Shown here one piece after another: positions 17,440 through 26,656 of a DNA stretch of 64,000 nucleotides. The stretch covers positions 62,001-126,000 of the forward strand of contig NZ_NOXG01000005.1 in the NCBI RefSeq assembly GCF_003207955.1, in the 5' to 3' direction. The notes beneath the pieces were generated by a model. The model was not told the origin of the DNA. It made no database searches and was given only the letters and a program-made list of their open reading frames with translations. The position numbers and the translations under genes were made by a program. The stretch's first letter is position 1. Every line of letters starts with the position of its first letter. This DNA is from Novacetimonas pomaceti (GTDB taxonomy: Bacteria; Pseudomonadota; Alphaproteobacteria; Acetobacterales; Acetobacteraceae).

Positions 17440-17871
17440 CGACAAGCCCATGAAAGAAGAAAACGAGGGAGAATACACGAGAGGAGGGATAGACGCCTCC
17501 CTTAAAAATAACCAGAGTGCCGGCGGCGATCCGGGCATACAATTCCAACCGCAGCATATCCCGCACCCTTCCTTGATATGGACGGAACATACCCCCTGTC
17601 CGCAGCCTGGGGTCAGCAGGCTGTTCCTGACAGGATTTACCCCACTGAATGAACGCCATTCCTGTCACATGCACGAAAGGAAAGATATCCTACTTTTTCG
17701 GTCAGCATAGCCCCCAAATCAATTCATGTTTATTTATTATATTATATATGAGTAAAATTCATCCTTAATTTATAAAATCAATTTCAACTTCTGAAATTAT
17801 AATATTCGCCTTAAGGAAACTTATAATACACAAGAAACGTTCATGGACCACCCTCAATCAGGACAACCCCC
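17440..17871. other. Gene-poor AT-rich gap (432 bases)
   Basis: No convincing gene is seen. From about 17705 to 17830 the sequence is strikingly AT-rich (runs such as TTTATTTATTATATTATATATG), unlike the GC-rich host. It probably holds the promoters for the flanking divergent genes and may be horizontally acquired DNA. Confidence 0.6.
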
Positions 17872-18057
17872 ATGAGCACCAATTTCAGACGTGGCAGCGA
17901 ACCGCCACCCCTGGCTGACAAAAGCCTGAAACCACCGTTTTCCACGCCATTGGAACGAAAACACGCCATGCTGACAACAGCCATGGTCATTCTTTTCCTG
18001 GCGGGGATCGCACTCGGATGCCTGTTTTCGCCGCATATTCCACTCCCCAAGCTTTGA
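17872..18057 (+). CDS. Small single-pass membrane protein
   Basis: This 61-residue protein has a Pro-rich hydrophilic N-terminus (residues 1-30) and one transmembrane segment (MLTTAMVILFLAGIALGCLF, about 33-52). AGGA lies 8 bases before the ATG. It sits 50 bases before a glycosyltransferase gene and may share its transcript. The function is unknown. Confidence 0.45.
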   Translation: MSTNFRRGSEPPPLADKSLKPPFSTPLERKHAMLTTAMVILFLAGIALGCLFSPHIPLPKL

Positions 18058-18107
18058 CATGACCCGATATTTATAATTTCAGTCGTATTTACATAAGGGC
18101 ATCAGTC

Positions 18108-19196
18108 ATGAAACATGATGATGAGGTCTGCTTTTATACAATATGCGATGAACATTATTTCGAAGGACTTGTCGCTCTTATAAATTCCCTTGTCCTTACA
18201 GGCCACCACCAACGAATACGGGTTGGGGACTGTGGCCTGAACGAACGGCAGAAAGCATTGCTCAGAACCTATGGGCAGGTGGAACTGTTCTGGCTCGATC
18301 CCAGTAAAATAAAGAACCCCGGCCAATACAAGGCATTCGCGCACCTTGCCAATGCCTCCGGAATTGTCGTGATCATTGATGCCGACATGATCATAACCGG
18401 ATCGCTGGCCCCGCTTATCAATCAGGCGCGGGCAGGGGGCATCTGCGCGTTTCCCAATCCGATTGATGACCGCTGGTATGCCCAGTGGGAAGATATCTTC
18501 CAGCTTCCCCGGCCACCACGGCGCCAGACATACATATGTTCGGCATTCGTGGCATTTTCGGTCGATCGCTGGCCCCGGCTGCTCGGGCAATGGTGGAAGG
18601 CCTGCGAGGCCATTCATTCGCATCCCACCTATCAGGAGGGCACCGACTGGGACGCCCCGACCGCCCAGTCCGACCAGGATGCGCTCAATGCGGTGCTGAT
18701 GAGCGAATATGCCGAAGACGCCCTGTCGCTCGCCCCGGTGGAAGATCAGGTCTATCGATGGGACTTCCGCCTGCTGGAGACGCTGGACGTACGCAATCTA
18801 CGCTGTCGCTTTCAGGGGAAAACGCCCCTGATCCTGCATGCGGCACTCACCCCGAAGCCGTGGGACGAGGGCGGGGCAGGCAACGATACCTATTTCAAAT
18901 TCCTGCGCCGCCTGCTGCTGGGACGTGACGTGACACTCCGTGTTCCGGTTGACATGCTCACGCCTGTTACCGCTCCGGGGCTTATGGGCTGGATGCGCAG
19001 GCAGCAATATTTCCTGAAGAACATGGGAATTGTCGAACTGGCGCTTTCCTGTCTTCCGCCCCCGCTGGGTATCCGGGCGAAACATGCCAAGGACTGGCTG
19101 CGTCATAAATTGCTTGCCCTGCGCAACAGGGGCGTCCGGCCCTCCGCGCAACCGGCACAGGCCGGATGGTCAACCGAAACCGGCACGGGCGACTGA
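18108..19196 (+). CDS. GT8-like nucleotide-sugar glycosyltransferase
   Basis: This 362-residue soluble protein has a GT-A fold pattern. The N-terminus CFYTICDEHYFEGLVALINSL is followed by the metal-binding DAD at residues 91-93, a WYAQWEDIF region, and SDQDALNAVL, which is typical of GT8-like enzymes. It would transfer a sugar from a nucleotide donor, probably to a surface glycan, lipid or protein. The C-terminal 100 residues are basic and may contact the membrane. No partner biosynthesis genes are adjacent. Confidence 0.7.
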   Translation: MKHDDEVCFYTICDEHYFEGLVALINSLVLTGHHQRIRVGDCGLNERQKALLRTYGQVELFWLDPSKIKNPGQYKAFAHLANASGIVVIIDADMIITGSLAPLINQARAGGICAFPNPIDDRWYAQWEDIFQLPRPPRRQTYICSAFVAFSVDRWPRLLGQWWKACEAIHSHPTYQEGTDWDAPTAQSDQDALNAVLMSEYAEDALSLAPVEDQVYRWDFRLLETLDVRNLRCRFQGKTPLILHAALTPKPWDEGGAGNDTYFKFLRRLLLGRDVTLRVPVDMLTPVTAPGLMGWMRRQQYFLKNMGIVELALSCLPPPLGIRAKHAKDWLRHKLLALRNRGVRPSAQPAQAGWSTETGTGD

Positions 19197-19216
19197 GGCC
19201 GGTGCCGCCGGCCTGC

Positions 19217-19780
19217 CTATAATCCTGCTTCCAGGCTTTCCTCATCCTCGTCCGCGCTCATGACCTGAATGAGGGCCTGGGCATCTGCCTCATGCGACTG
19301 GATAAGCCTGACATTGGCGGGATTCAGGTGGGGAAGGGGGCTGTTTTTATGTTTCGGGTCCTGAAGAAGGGCGGTCGTCATGCCGAAACAGGTGATGCTC
19401 ATCACGAAGTCACGCGCTGACATGCCGTTACGTTGCAGGATCGGCTGAAGCTGCTGCATTGCCTCCATCCGCCGGATGGTCATCGCCAGCGTCGTATTCG
19501 ATGTCGCGATTGGCGGGGAAATATGGGCCTGCGTGATCTGCTGCATCATCGGCAGCATGCGGGCAAAGAAATCCTTGGGCAGGGGATACTGCGCGACACT
19601 CTGCATGTCATGCTGGACCGCTTCGTGCACGACACGTTCCATTTCGGCCTTCTGCTCGGGCGTGGGGCCATGTCGCGCCACATCCTGGGCCATGGCATGC
19701 CGTATGTTCCCGGACGCCACGCTTGCCCCCAGAACGCACGCGCCTGTCAGGAGCATCTTATGCAGGAAAGAAGAGGTCAT
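19217..19780 (-). CDS. Exported protein of unknown function
   Basis: This 187-residue protein has a long signal peptide with cleavage near AMA-QD (about residue 33). The mature part is helical and Met/Gln-rich (RMLPMMQQITQAHI, MEAMQQLQPILQ) and contains one conserved-looking TCFGMTTALL segment. It ends in an acidic tail (DEDEE). The ATG at 19780 has GGAG at suitable spacing; an ATG at 19795 is an alternative. It is convergent with the glycosyltransferase gene. Confidence 0.55.
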   Translation of the reverse strand: MTSSFLHKMLLTGACVLGASVASGNIRHAMAQDVARHGPTPEQKAEMERVVHEAVQHDMQSVAQYPLPKDFFARMLPMMQQITQAHISPPIATSNTTLAMTIRRMEAMQQLQPILQRNGMSARDFVMSITCFGMTTALLQDPKHKNSPLPHLNPANVRLIQSHEADAQALIQVMSADEDEESLEAGL

Positions 19781-20076
19781 GGCTGATGGCTCCATTCGTC
19801 CCATCTTATCAGCAGGGTATCCGTATGATCGTGGTCTGTGATTACAGTTGATGACAGCCTGCTGATTTTGCTCTCCCCGCACGTTCAGTCAACATGAATG
19901 ACGTCATGCCGGGCCACTTCCGTGGAAACTGTCACCACGTCCGGCACCGGATTTCCGCACATTCACCCTGAACTTACGCGTGGGGGATGCGTTGCCTGCA
20001 TGCGGCGATATCGTCGGGCAGTCGATATGCCTCGTGATTATTCCGGCACCCCATGACATGGCAGAGGGAGGTGGAA

Positions 20077-20307
20077 ATGACGAAGTCAGATCAGGGCACA
20101 GCCAATCCCGAACTTGAACTGCTGGCAATCAGCATATGGAACCAGCAGCATCCCGACCGTCCCTGGCAACGGATGGGCAGTTTCCGGACCCACCGGAAAA
20201 CATCCCACGCCCTGCAAGGCATTCCGGCCTATCCGGAAGAGCAGGCCCAGTTCCGTTTTCTCGCATCGCATGCGATGGCGACGACAAATCGGCATAATCT
20301 TCGCTGA
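20077..20307 (+). CDS. Small protein of unknown function
   Basis: This 76-residue soluble protein starts behind a strong GAGGGAGG site. It has an ELLAISIWNQQHPDRPW opening and is basic and His-rich towards the end. No family is recognised. The start at 20077 is preferred to one eight codons upstream because of the ribosome site. Confidence 0.45.
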   Translation: MTKSDQGTANPELELLAISIWNQQHPDRPWQRMGSFRTHRKTSHALQGIPAYPEEQAQFRFLASHAMATTNRHNLR

Positions 20308-20421
20308 GGGCAGGGGACACCTGTTTTCCTGTATGTTCGGCACTGGGGGACCGGCATTGGGATCCGCCAGGCGCGCCGGCATGCGGGTGGCTCGACACGC
20401 GATGACATTCCCCGGTGTCCG

Positions 20422-21690
20422 TCATTCCCTGAACCGGCGTTGCAACTGAAACAGATGCACCGCCGGCCAGAAATTCAGGATGGCCGCCATCAGCAGCGAC
20501 ATACGCAGGGCATCGGAACCGAAATGCGGTGTCAGCATATCGCTGATCCATCCAAAAAGCGGCGGACCAAGACCGATGCCAATCGCGTTGGCAAGCAGCG
20601 CGTACATCCCCATCGCGGCCGCGCGGCGGTGCGCTGGCACCACGCTGGGGATTGCCCCGTAAACCGGCCCCGTGCAAAGGGCCGAAAGCGTCGTCGTCAG
20701 CACGAGCATCGCCAATGAGAGGTCGAGGGAGGACGTCAGCACCTGCACGACCTGAAAGGGCTGGGCAAGCAGATAGGCCCAGAAGGCAAAGCGCATCGCG
20801 CCGCCAAACCCGAAGCGTCCTGCCACCCGATCCGCGATCGGCCCCCCCATGAAGGTCCCGGCCACGCTTGCAATGCCGATCCCGATACCGAACCATGCCC
20901 CCGCCTGACCCGATGACAGGCCAAAGGATCGCATGTAGAACGAAACGCCCCACAGGGTGATGCCATAATTCACCACCTGCCCCGTGACGCCATAAAGCAG
21001 CAGATCACGCAACGGCCGGTTGGCAAGCAGCGCAAGCCAGGATTCTCCATCCTGTCCCACATGCGGCATCCGTGGTTCGCGGATGAACAGGCACATCAGG
21101 ATCACAACGGGAATTCCCGCCAGCCCGACGGCCGCGAACGTCGCGCGCCAGCCGATATGTTCGACAAGATAGCCACCCCCTGCCAGCCCGATGACATAGC
21201 CGAGATATGACACGCCATAGGAAACGGCAAACGACGTGCTGCGCCTTTCGGGTGTGGAATAGGCCGCATTCAGCGCGGCGGAGGAAGGGGAGAATGCAGC
21301 CTGCCCCAAACCCACGCAGACGCGCGTGGCCGCCATGCCGGTGATCCCGTGCGTGCGCCCCATCAGGGCCGTCGCGATACTCCACGCCGCGATACCGAAC
21401 GATGCCATGCGCGCGGCAAAACCACGATCGGCCACCAGGGCGAACGGCACGATCATTACCCCGTAAAGCAGGGCAAAGGCAGTACCACCCAACAACCCGA
21501 CCATCGTATCCGAAAGATGAAGGTCGTGTTTGATGGCATCATTTGCCGTCGAAAAGACAAACCGGTCGATGAAATCCAGCATCCCCGCGATACCGAGGAG
21601 CAGGATCACACCCGGCGACCAGCCGCGCCGGGGAAGGGCATTTCGAGAAGCCTGAGGATCGCTTTCGTTCATGCCCCATGGCTTTCCCAT
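20422..21690 (-). CDS. MFS transporter, Spinster-like
   Basis: This 422-residue major facilitator has about 12 membrane segments. It contains GMLDFIDRFVFS in segment 1, which resembles Spinster-type carriers, and LVADRGFAARM in loop 2-3. The substrate is not predictable; relatives carry organic acids or lipids. The start could instead be the ATG at 21672 (MNESD). It stands alone and is bordered by non-coding DNA on both sides. Confidence 0.8.
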   Translation of the reverse strand: MGKPWGMNESDPQASRNALPRRGWSPGVILLLGIAGMLDFIDRFVFSTANDAIKHDLHLSDTMVGLLGGTAFALLYGVMIVPFALVADRGFAARMASFGIAAWSIATALMGRTHGITGMAATRVCVGLGQAAFSPSSAALNAAYSTPERRSTSFAVSYGVSYLGYVIGLAGGGYLVEHIGWRATFAAVGLAGIPVVILMCLFIREPRMPHVGQDGESWLALLANRPLRDLLLYGVTGQVVNYGITLWGVSFYMRSFGLSSGQAGAWFGIGIGIASVAGTFMGGPIADRVAGRFGFGGAMRFAFWAYLLAQPFQVVQVLTSSLDLSLAMLVLTTTLSALCTGPVYGAIPSVVPAHRRAAAMGMYALLANAIGIGLGPPLFGWISDMLTPHFGSDALRMSLLMAAILNFWPAVHLFQLQRRFRE

Positions 21691-22054
21691 GCATTTTCAA
21701 TCCATTGCGATAGACCCAAGGTCCCGTGTCCCGATGACCAGCCCATGCGCAACATCATGAATCGCTTTCATTTTCATGCATGGCCAAAATCATTAGCACA
21801 TTCATCCCGGGATGCTGCCTGTCCGCCAGGACACGACACGCGTGAAGAACCATCCACACCACTACCCACATCTGAAAAACGGCGCCATCGGTCAGTATTG
21901 CTCTCTGCAGTGCCTTCACCGTTTCCCGCTGTAAGGCGCGATACAGCAAAATATACCCATGCACGGTGCGCGCGTTCAGCCGCGCCGGTCATGCGCGATG
22001 GCCGCAAGGTAGGTCTGGCGCGTGGATCGATCAGGAAGGGAAAGAAATCGGACC
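21691..22054. other. Gap of 364 bases without a convincing gene
   Basis: Only short overlapping frames exist here, none with a good ribosome site or family match. The stretch lies between the MFS gene and the excisionase-like gene next to a tRNA, so degraded element DNA is possible. Confidence 0.45.
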
Positions 22055-22300
22055 GTGAGCGAAGCATGGATACCGCGCGGCCTGCGGGCCGAGCAGGCTG
22101 CCCTCTATGTTGGGCTGTCGGTCAGCACGTTCCTTTCTCAGGTAGCGCCCCATGTCCCACCCATCAGATTGACGGTTAAGCGGCAGGTATGGCTACGCGA
22201 GGACCTCGATCGGTGGCTGGTCGGCCATTTTATGTGCGCGAAGCAAGCCAGAAACGCAGGGCACAGAGCGCGGCAACAAAAGTCACCCGCTATCGTTTAG
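22055..22300 (+). CDS. Excisionase/AlpA-like small HTH protein
   Basis: This 81-residue protein has the pattern IPRGLRAEQAALYVGLSVSTF...VWLREDLDRWL, as in small winged-helix or MerR-type DNA-binding proteins of the excisionase/AlpA group. The GTG at 22055 is chosen; a GTG at 22022 is possible. Such genes usually belong to integrative elements or prophages. Here it stands alone, 113 bases from the 3' end of a tRNA gene, and no integrase is seen, so it may be a remnant. Confidence 0.55.
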   Translation: MSEAWIPRGLRAEQAALYVGLSVSTFLSQVAPHVPPIRLTVKRQVWLREDLDRWLVGHFMCAKQARNAGHRARQQKSPAIV

Positions 22301-22401
22301 GGCAGGGGAGTGCTAAACAGGGGGAAGCAATGTGCCAAACCCACACTATCATCGAACTGTTGAGAGCGAGGAATAGTTGCAATTTTTCTAGGGAAATCAA
22401 C

Positions 22402-22498
22402 CCTAACGCAGATGGTAGCGGCGGACGGATTTGAACCGCCGACCAAGGGATTATGATTCCCCTGCTCTACCGCTGAGCTACGCCGCCATCGCGTTAGG
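22402..22498 (-). other. Complementary leader and trailer flanking the tRNA
   Basis: CCTAACGC (22402-22409) and GCGTTAGG (22491-22498) are exact reverse complements on the two sides of the tRNA gene. In the precursor, the adjoining GAT/ATC bases continue the pairing, giving 11 pairs with one bulge stacked on the acceptor stem. Confidence 0.6.
22413..22487 (-). tRNA. tRNA with CAU anticodon (elongator Met, or Ile2)
   Basis: The minus strand folds as a complete cloverleaf of 75 bases including an encoded CCA. The acceptor stem is GGCGGCG with CGCCGCT (one G-U pair at 1-72), the D stem GCTC/GAGC, the anticodon stem GGGGA/TCCCT with loop ATCATAA, and the T loop TTCAAAT. The anticodon is CAU. It is not the initiator, because positions 1-72 pair and the three consecutive G-C pairs are not placed at 29-31. 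Elongator methionine is likelier than lysidine-modified Ile2, but sequence alone does not settle this. Confidence 0.92.
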
Positions 22499-22605
22499 AT
22501 GTGTGCGAAATATCCCCGCTGAATGCAGAAGTCAACCCGTTATCGCCATGATTCCCTTATAAAAGAATCAGGCCGTCAGGGTCGCTTTGCCAGCCCGCGC
22601 ACGAT

Positions 22606-23877
22606 ATGCGTACCCACCCACCGAACATATATGAGAGAAGCCGGGATTTATTCTTGAAAAACGAATTCCTTACCGTTCTTACTGACCTTAGACATCTTTT
22701 CGGGTGGCTGCCTGGCCCCGTCGCATCAATCCTCATGCTCTGCGCGGCAGGCCTGATGGCTGAACTGTTCAGCCGTTTCTTTACAAAACTGATCCTTCGC
22801 ATTCCCGGACAGAAACGCGGCGCGTTCATCCGCTCCTTTACCATGGCGATGCAGCGTCCCGCCCGGATCATGCTGGTTGTCCTGTTTGTCGGCACCGCGT
22901 TGCCGGTATCGGGCCTGCCTTATGAAATGATCCAGGCCACCACGCATACCCTGCTTGTCCTGTTCGTGCTGATGCTGGGTTATGCGGCCATTGTCGCCAC
23001 GCGGATCCTGTCAGAAGCGTATCTGGTGCGGATCAATGACAAGAACGACAAGGATGACATCCTCCTGCGGACCCATATGACGCAGGTCCGCATGCTGCGC
23101 CGCACGGCGGACCTGCTGATCGGTCTGATAACGGTGGGGGCATCGCTGATGACGTTCGAGCCGGTAAGGCAGTATGGGCTCAGCCTTTTCGCCTCGGCCG
23201 GGGCGGCGTCACTGGTGGTCGGCCTGGCGGCGCGTCCGCTTCTGACCAACCTGTTCGCCGGCATGCAGATCGCCATGACGCAGCCCATCCGCATGGAAGA
23301 CCTGATCATCATCAACGGCGACTGGGCATGGGTGGAAGAAATCACCTCCACCTATGTCGTCCTGCGGGTCTGGGACTGGCGGCGTCATATCGTGCCAATC
23401 TCGTATTTCCTTGAAAACACATTCCAGAACTGGACCCACAATTCGGCGGCCCTGATCGGGGTGGTGTTCCTGTACGTGGACTTTCACGCCCCGATGGACC
23501 GCATCCGCGAACGGCTGCGCGAAATCGTGCACGCCGCCCCCCTGTGGGATGGCAAGGTGTTCGACGTGCAGGTCGCGGACTGCAACGCGCAGGTCATGAC
23601 GATCCGTGTCATCGCCAGCGCGCGTTCCGCCATGCAGAGCTGGGACCTGCGATGCGAAATACGTGAACAGATCATCGCGTTCCTGCGTGATGAATGTCCC
23701 GAGGCCTTGCCGCGCGAACGGCTGTCCCATGTGGCATCGGTATCCGGACTGGGCGGAATGCCCGATCCGGGGATGATTTCCCCGCCCATTGACCGCCCTC
23801 CGCCGGGATCCTATCCCGGCCCCGGCGCCATCCCTGCCAACGGAACGCAGGGACAGGGACACGGAACGCCCCAGTAA
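22606..23877 (+). CDS. MscS-family mechanosensitive channel
   Basis: This 423-residue membrane protein has about four N-terminal membrane segments. The pore-lining helix is glycine/alanine rich (SAGAASLVVGLAARPLL), followed by LTNLFAGMQIAMTQPI and a beta domain with the EEITSTYVVLRVWDWRR motif. It would open on membrane tension during osmotic downshock. The C-terminal 60 residues are a Pro/Gly-rich tail not usual for MscS. A TTG at 22654 is an alternative start. Confidence 0.88.
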   Translation: MRTHPPNIYERSRDLFLKNEFLTVLTDLRHLFGWLPGPVASILMLCAAGLMAELFSRFFTKLILRIPGQKRGAFIRSFTMAMQRPARIMLVVLFVGTALPVSGLPYEMIQATTHTLLVLFVLMLGYAAIVATRILSEAYLVRINDKNDKDDILLRTHMTQVRMLRRTADLLIGLITVGASLMTFEPVRQYGLSLFASAGAASLVVGLAARPLLTNLFAGMQIAMTQPIRMEDLIIINGDWAWVEEITSTYVVLRVWDWRRHIVPISYFLENTFQNWTHNSAALIGVVFLYVDFHAPMDRIRERLREIVHAAPLWDGKVFDVQVADCNAQVMTIRVIASARSAMQSWDLRCEIREQIIAFLRDECPEALPRERLSHVASVSGLGGMPDPGMISPPIDRPPPGSYPGPGAIPANGTQGQGHGTPQ

Positions 23878-24128
23878 CAGCAGGGGCCTGACATGTCGGG
23901 ATAACCAACGACCATCCATCGCCATATGATCCGGCAGGACAGAGGGGGAAACGTGCACACCCGCGGCAGGCAGTCTGGCGGCACAAGGCCGCGCCGTCAC
24001 GCCCGCCGGCCGCAGGAAGTCCCCATCGGATCACCAGAAAACATGTGCTGTCCTACCTATGGCGGGACAGCCACTTTTTGCACGATGATGGGACGCTTCG
24101 TGGGTGACTTCTGAAACAGCCCGCATCT

Positions 24129-24971
24129 TCATCCCAGATAGATGAAGGAGAACACGCCCATCGCAATGCAGTAATAGCCGAATGGCTGAAGCGCCCATTT
24201 TTCATGGTCATGAAAATACCGCATCAGGACCGCCGTGCTGACCAGCGCCACCAGCGCGGCCACCACTGCCCCGATCCCAGCGATCTCCAGTTGTCCGGGT
24301 GCCAGTTCGACATGACGCAGTTCGAAAATTTCCTTGCCGGTCGCCATCAGGATGACAAGGGGCGCCATCAGGAACGCAAAGCGCGCCGCATTTTCATGCG
24401 ACAGCCGGCTGAGCAGCCCCCCCACGATACAGGCGCCGGAACGTGAGATACCGGGAAGGAAGGCAAGGCACTGGAACATGCCGATCATGACAGCCTCGCC
24501 CAGCCCGAGGGACGCGATGGGACGGCTCAGGACACTTTGGGTGCCACGCCCCTTGATACGTTCGGTCAGCAGCAGCATCGCGCCATTCAGCGTCAGGAAA
24601 ATCGCGGCATAGCGTGCCGTGCCGAACAGATTACGGATCATGTGTTCAAACAGCCCCCCCACGATCACGGCCGGAACGGTCGCCACGCACAGCAGGACAA
24701 GGATCCGTATGCTTTCCATCTGCCGCTGCATGCCATCCCGGCCCGAGGCCCCGGACAGCAGCGCGCGCCAGTCCCCCCAGAAAAACAGCAGCAGGGCCAT
24801 GACGGTTCCCAGATGCAGCATGACCAGGAACGGCAGGAACATATCCCCGTGAAGGTCGATCGACCAATGCAGAAGGGCCGGCACGATGGCCGCGTGCCCG
24901 AGGCTACTGACAGGGAACAGTTCGGTTGCCCCCTGGATGATTGCAATAATGATTGCCTGCAGGAGTGTCAT
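24129..24971 (-). CDS. uppP: Undecaprenyl-diphosphatase UppP/BacA
   Basis: This 280-residue integral membrane enzyme dephosphorylates undecaprenyl diphosphate to recycle the peptidoglycan lipid carrier. The first motif is GATELFPVSSLGHA (catalytic Glu and Ser-Ser) and the second is PGISRSGACI. About eight membrane segments and the length fit the BacA family. It is divergent from an MlaD-like gene, so the 95-base gap between them holds both promoters. Confidence 0.95.
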   Translation of the reverse strand: MTLLQAIIIAIIQGATELFPVSSLGHAAIVPALLHWSIDLHGDMFLPFLVMLHLGTVMALLLFFWGDWRALLSGASGRDGMQRQMESIRILVLLCVATVPAVIVGGLFEHMIRNLFGTARYAAIFLTLNGAMLLLTERIKGRGTQSVLSRPIASLGLGEAVMIGMFQCLAFLPGISRSGACIVGGLLSRLSHENAARFAFLMAPLVILMATGKEIFELRHVELAPGQLEIAGIGAVVAALVALVSTAVLMRYFHDHEKWALQPFGYYCIAMGVFSFIYLG

Positions 24972-25066
24972 TTTCGGGATATCCGTGGCGAATTAGACTA
25001 TATGCAACGTCTGGGCGCGGTGGTTTGATGCCATCACCGCGATACATAAATGGGCAAAGGATCGTC

Positions 25067-25537
25067 ATGGCAAGGGAAAGAAGCGGCGCGATCATCTCCA
25101 GTGGGCTTGTACTGCTGGTTGCGGCTGGGTTCTGCGCCTATGCCCGCGCTTCCCAGATGGGACCGGACAGGGCGGGACGTCCCCTGACCGCGCGGTTTAT
25201 TTCCGCGAACGGGCTGAAGGTGGGCGCGAATGTCGAACTGGGCGGCGTGTCGGTCGGGCGCGTCACTTCCATCGTTCTTGACCCCACGACCTATATGGCG
25301 AATGTCGGCTTCACGGTGGATCGTGCCGTCAATCTTCCCGCGAACACAAGCATTTCCATCGGCAGCCCATCACTTACGGCCGACATGGCCCTGATGGTAC
25401 AGGCTGGCGACAGCCCGAAGATGCTGCCCCCCAACGCCACTATTACCGACACGCACGAACCGCTCAGCCTGGAACAGCAGGTCAGCAATTACATTTTCGG
25501 CAACGGGGGGCTTCCCCCCGACAGCTCAGCCCCCTGA
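25067..25537 (+). CDS. MlaD/MCE-domain protein
   Basis: This 156-residue protein has one N-terminal membrane anchor (residues 7-27) and a single MCE domain: ARFISANGLKVGANVELGGVSVGRV is the conserved opening. It resembles MlaD, the periplasmic substrate-binding hexamer of the Mla phospholipid transport system, but no mlaE, mlaF or mlaC gene is next to it. AAGGA lies 5 bases before the ATG. An upstream extension of the frame overlaps the uppP promoter and is rejected. Confidence 0.85.
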   Translation: MARERSGAIISSGLVLLVAAGFCAYARASQMGPDRAGRPLTARFISANGLKVGANVELGGVSVGRVTSIVLDPTTYMANVGFTVDRAVNLPANTSISIGSPSLTADMALMVQAGDSPKMLPPNATITDTHEPLSLEQQVSNYIFGNGGLPPDSSAP

Positions 25538-25561
25538 TGCAAACCGGGACGAAAGCCCGCG

Positions 25562-26656
25562 TCAGTCATTGAGGGGGTAGGACGCCAGCAGCCTGCGCTG
25601 GCGCAGCCAGCACCGCAGCATGGTCATCGCGCCGCTGGGCTTCCATCCTGCCTTTCGCTTCTTCGCGCCGATGCGAAACGTCTCGCGGTAATGCATGAAC
25701 TGGGCGGCATAGGCATCGCGCAGGGTCGTGTGGGAATCCCATATATGGGTGGCTTCCGAACCGACGCCGTTGATTTCGATGATTTCGAACTTTTCCCCCC
25801 GCAGCAGCGCGGCGGCCGATTCGGCTTTCACGTCGATCCGCCCGAAATGAAAATCGGGGATGTCATGCATGATCTCGTCGATCCGCGATTCGAGTTCCGG
25901 CGTGACCGTGGCCGTGCAGTCGTGAAAGATCGCGCCCTTGCAGTGATTGCCGGTAAAGACGAGCGGCAGCGATTCACCGGCGGCAAGCACCTCGCCCAGG
26001 CGCGCGCGCAGGCGGGGGATATAGATCTGTGGCACCAGCCGCGTCCGGGGATCGGCCCGCAGCAGTTCCTCCACCGTGGAACGGCCGTCCCCGGTCAGGA
26101 CGGGAACCTCCTTGTAGGTCAGGGAGGTAATGCGCCCGCGTTTTTCATCCGGGTGACGGATATAGAAAATCCCCACCTCATGCGAATAGGGGATCAGCCG
26201 CTGCAGCATCAGCGAAACATGTCGCGGGAATGTCGCCAGCGCCTGCGTCAGGGCGGCCTCATCACCAATCAGCTTCACCCCCGTGCCGTTGCATCCGATG
26301 TCGGGTTTCAGCACCACCGGGAATCCCAGCCCGGTCTTTTCCATCGCCCGCAGGGCGCGGGGGGTATCGTTTTCCCCGGTTTCCATGATGGCATAGGGCG
26401 CGATCCACCGCCGCGCGGTTTCCCCCGCCATGTCGAGGATGGAGCTCTTGCTTTCGCCACACAGGCCGCCGGTTTCAATACGGGGGTTCGCGGCGGTCGG
26501 CAGGCTGACATCGCGATACCGCAGCCCCAGGATGATCCAGTACATCACGACGGGGGTATAGAAAATCCATCCCGGCCAGAACTCGAACATGGAAAGCGGG
26601 GAGGGCGACTTGTCCGCAGAAGGAGACGCTGTGGTAAGGGTCGACATGTCGGTCAT
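25562..26656 (-). CDS. Membrane-tethered ATP-grasp ligase-like protein
   Basis: This 364-residue protein has an N-terminal segment FEFWPGWIFYTPVVMYWIILGLRYR that is probably membrane associated. An ATP-grasp domain follows: VVLKPDIGCNGTGVKL is the ATP-binding loop, and the metal site is near HFGRIDVK and FEIIEINGVGSEATH. The D-alanine-D-alanine ligase-like fold is clear, but the substrate is unknown. It starts inside the end of the DedA gene (ATGA overlap). A phospholipid or cell-wall modification role is inferred from that coupling. Confidence 0.75.
   Translation of the reverse strand: MTDMSTLTTASPSADKSPSPLSMFEFWPGWIFYTPVVMYWIILGLRYRDVSLPTAANPRIETGGLCGESKSSILDMAGETARRWIAPYAIMETGENDTPRALRAMEKTGLGFPVVLKPDIGCNGTGVKLIGDEAALTQALATFPRHVSLMLQRLIPYSHEVGIFYIRHPDEKRGRITSLTYKEVPVLTGDGRSTVEELLRADPRTRLVPQIYIPRLRARLGEVLAAGESLPLVFTGNHCKGAIFHDCTATVTPELESRIDEIMHDIPDFHFGRIDVKAESAAALLRGEKFEIIEINGVGSEATHIWDSHTTLRDAYAAQFMHYRETFRIGAKKRKAGWKPSGAMTMLRCWLRQRRLLASYPLND

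Noticed and set aside
21755..21964. Small minus-strand frame of 69 codons before the HTH gene
   Set aside because: No ribosome site, no recognisable family and overlapping rival frames; better left as non-coding.
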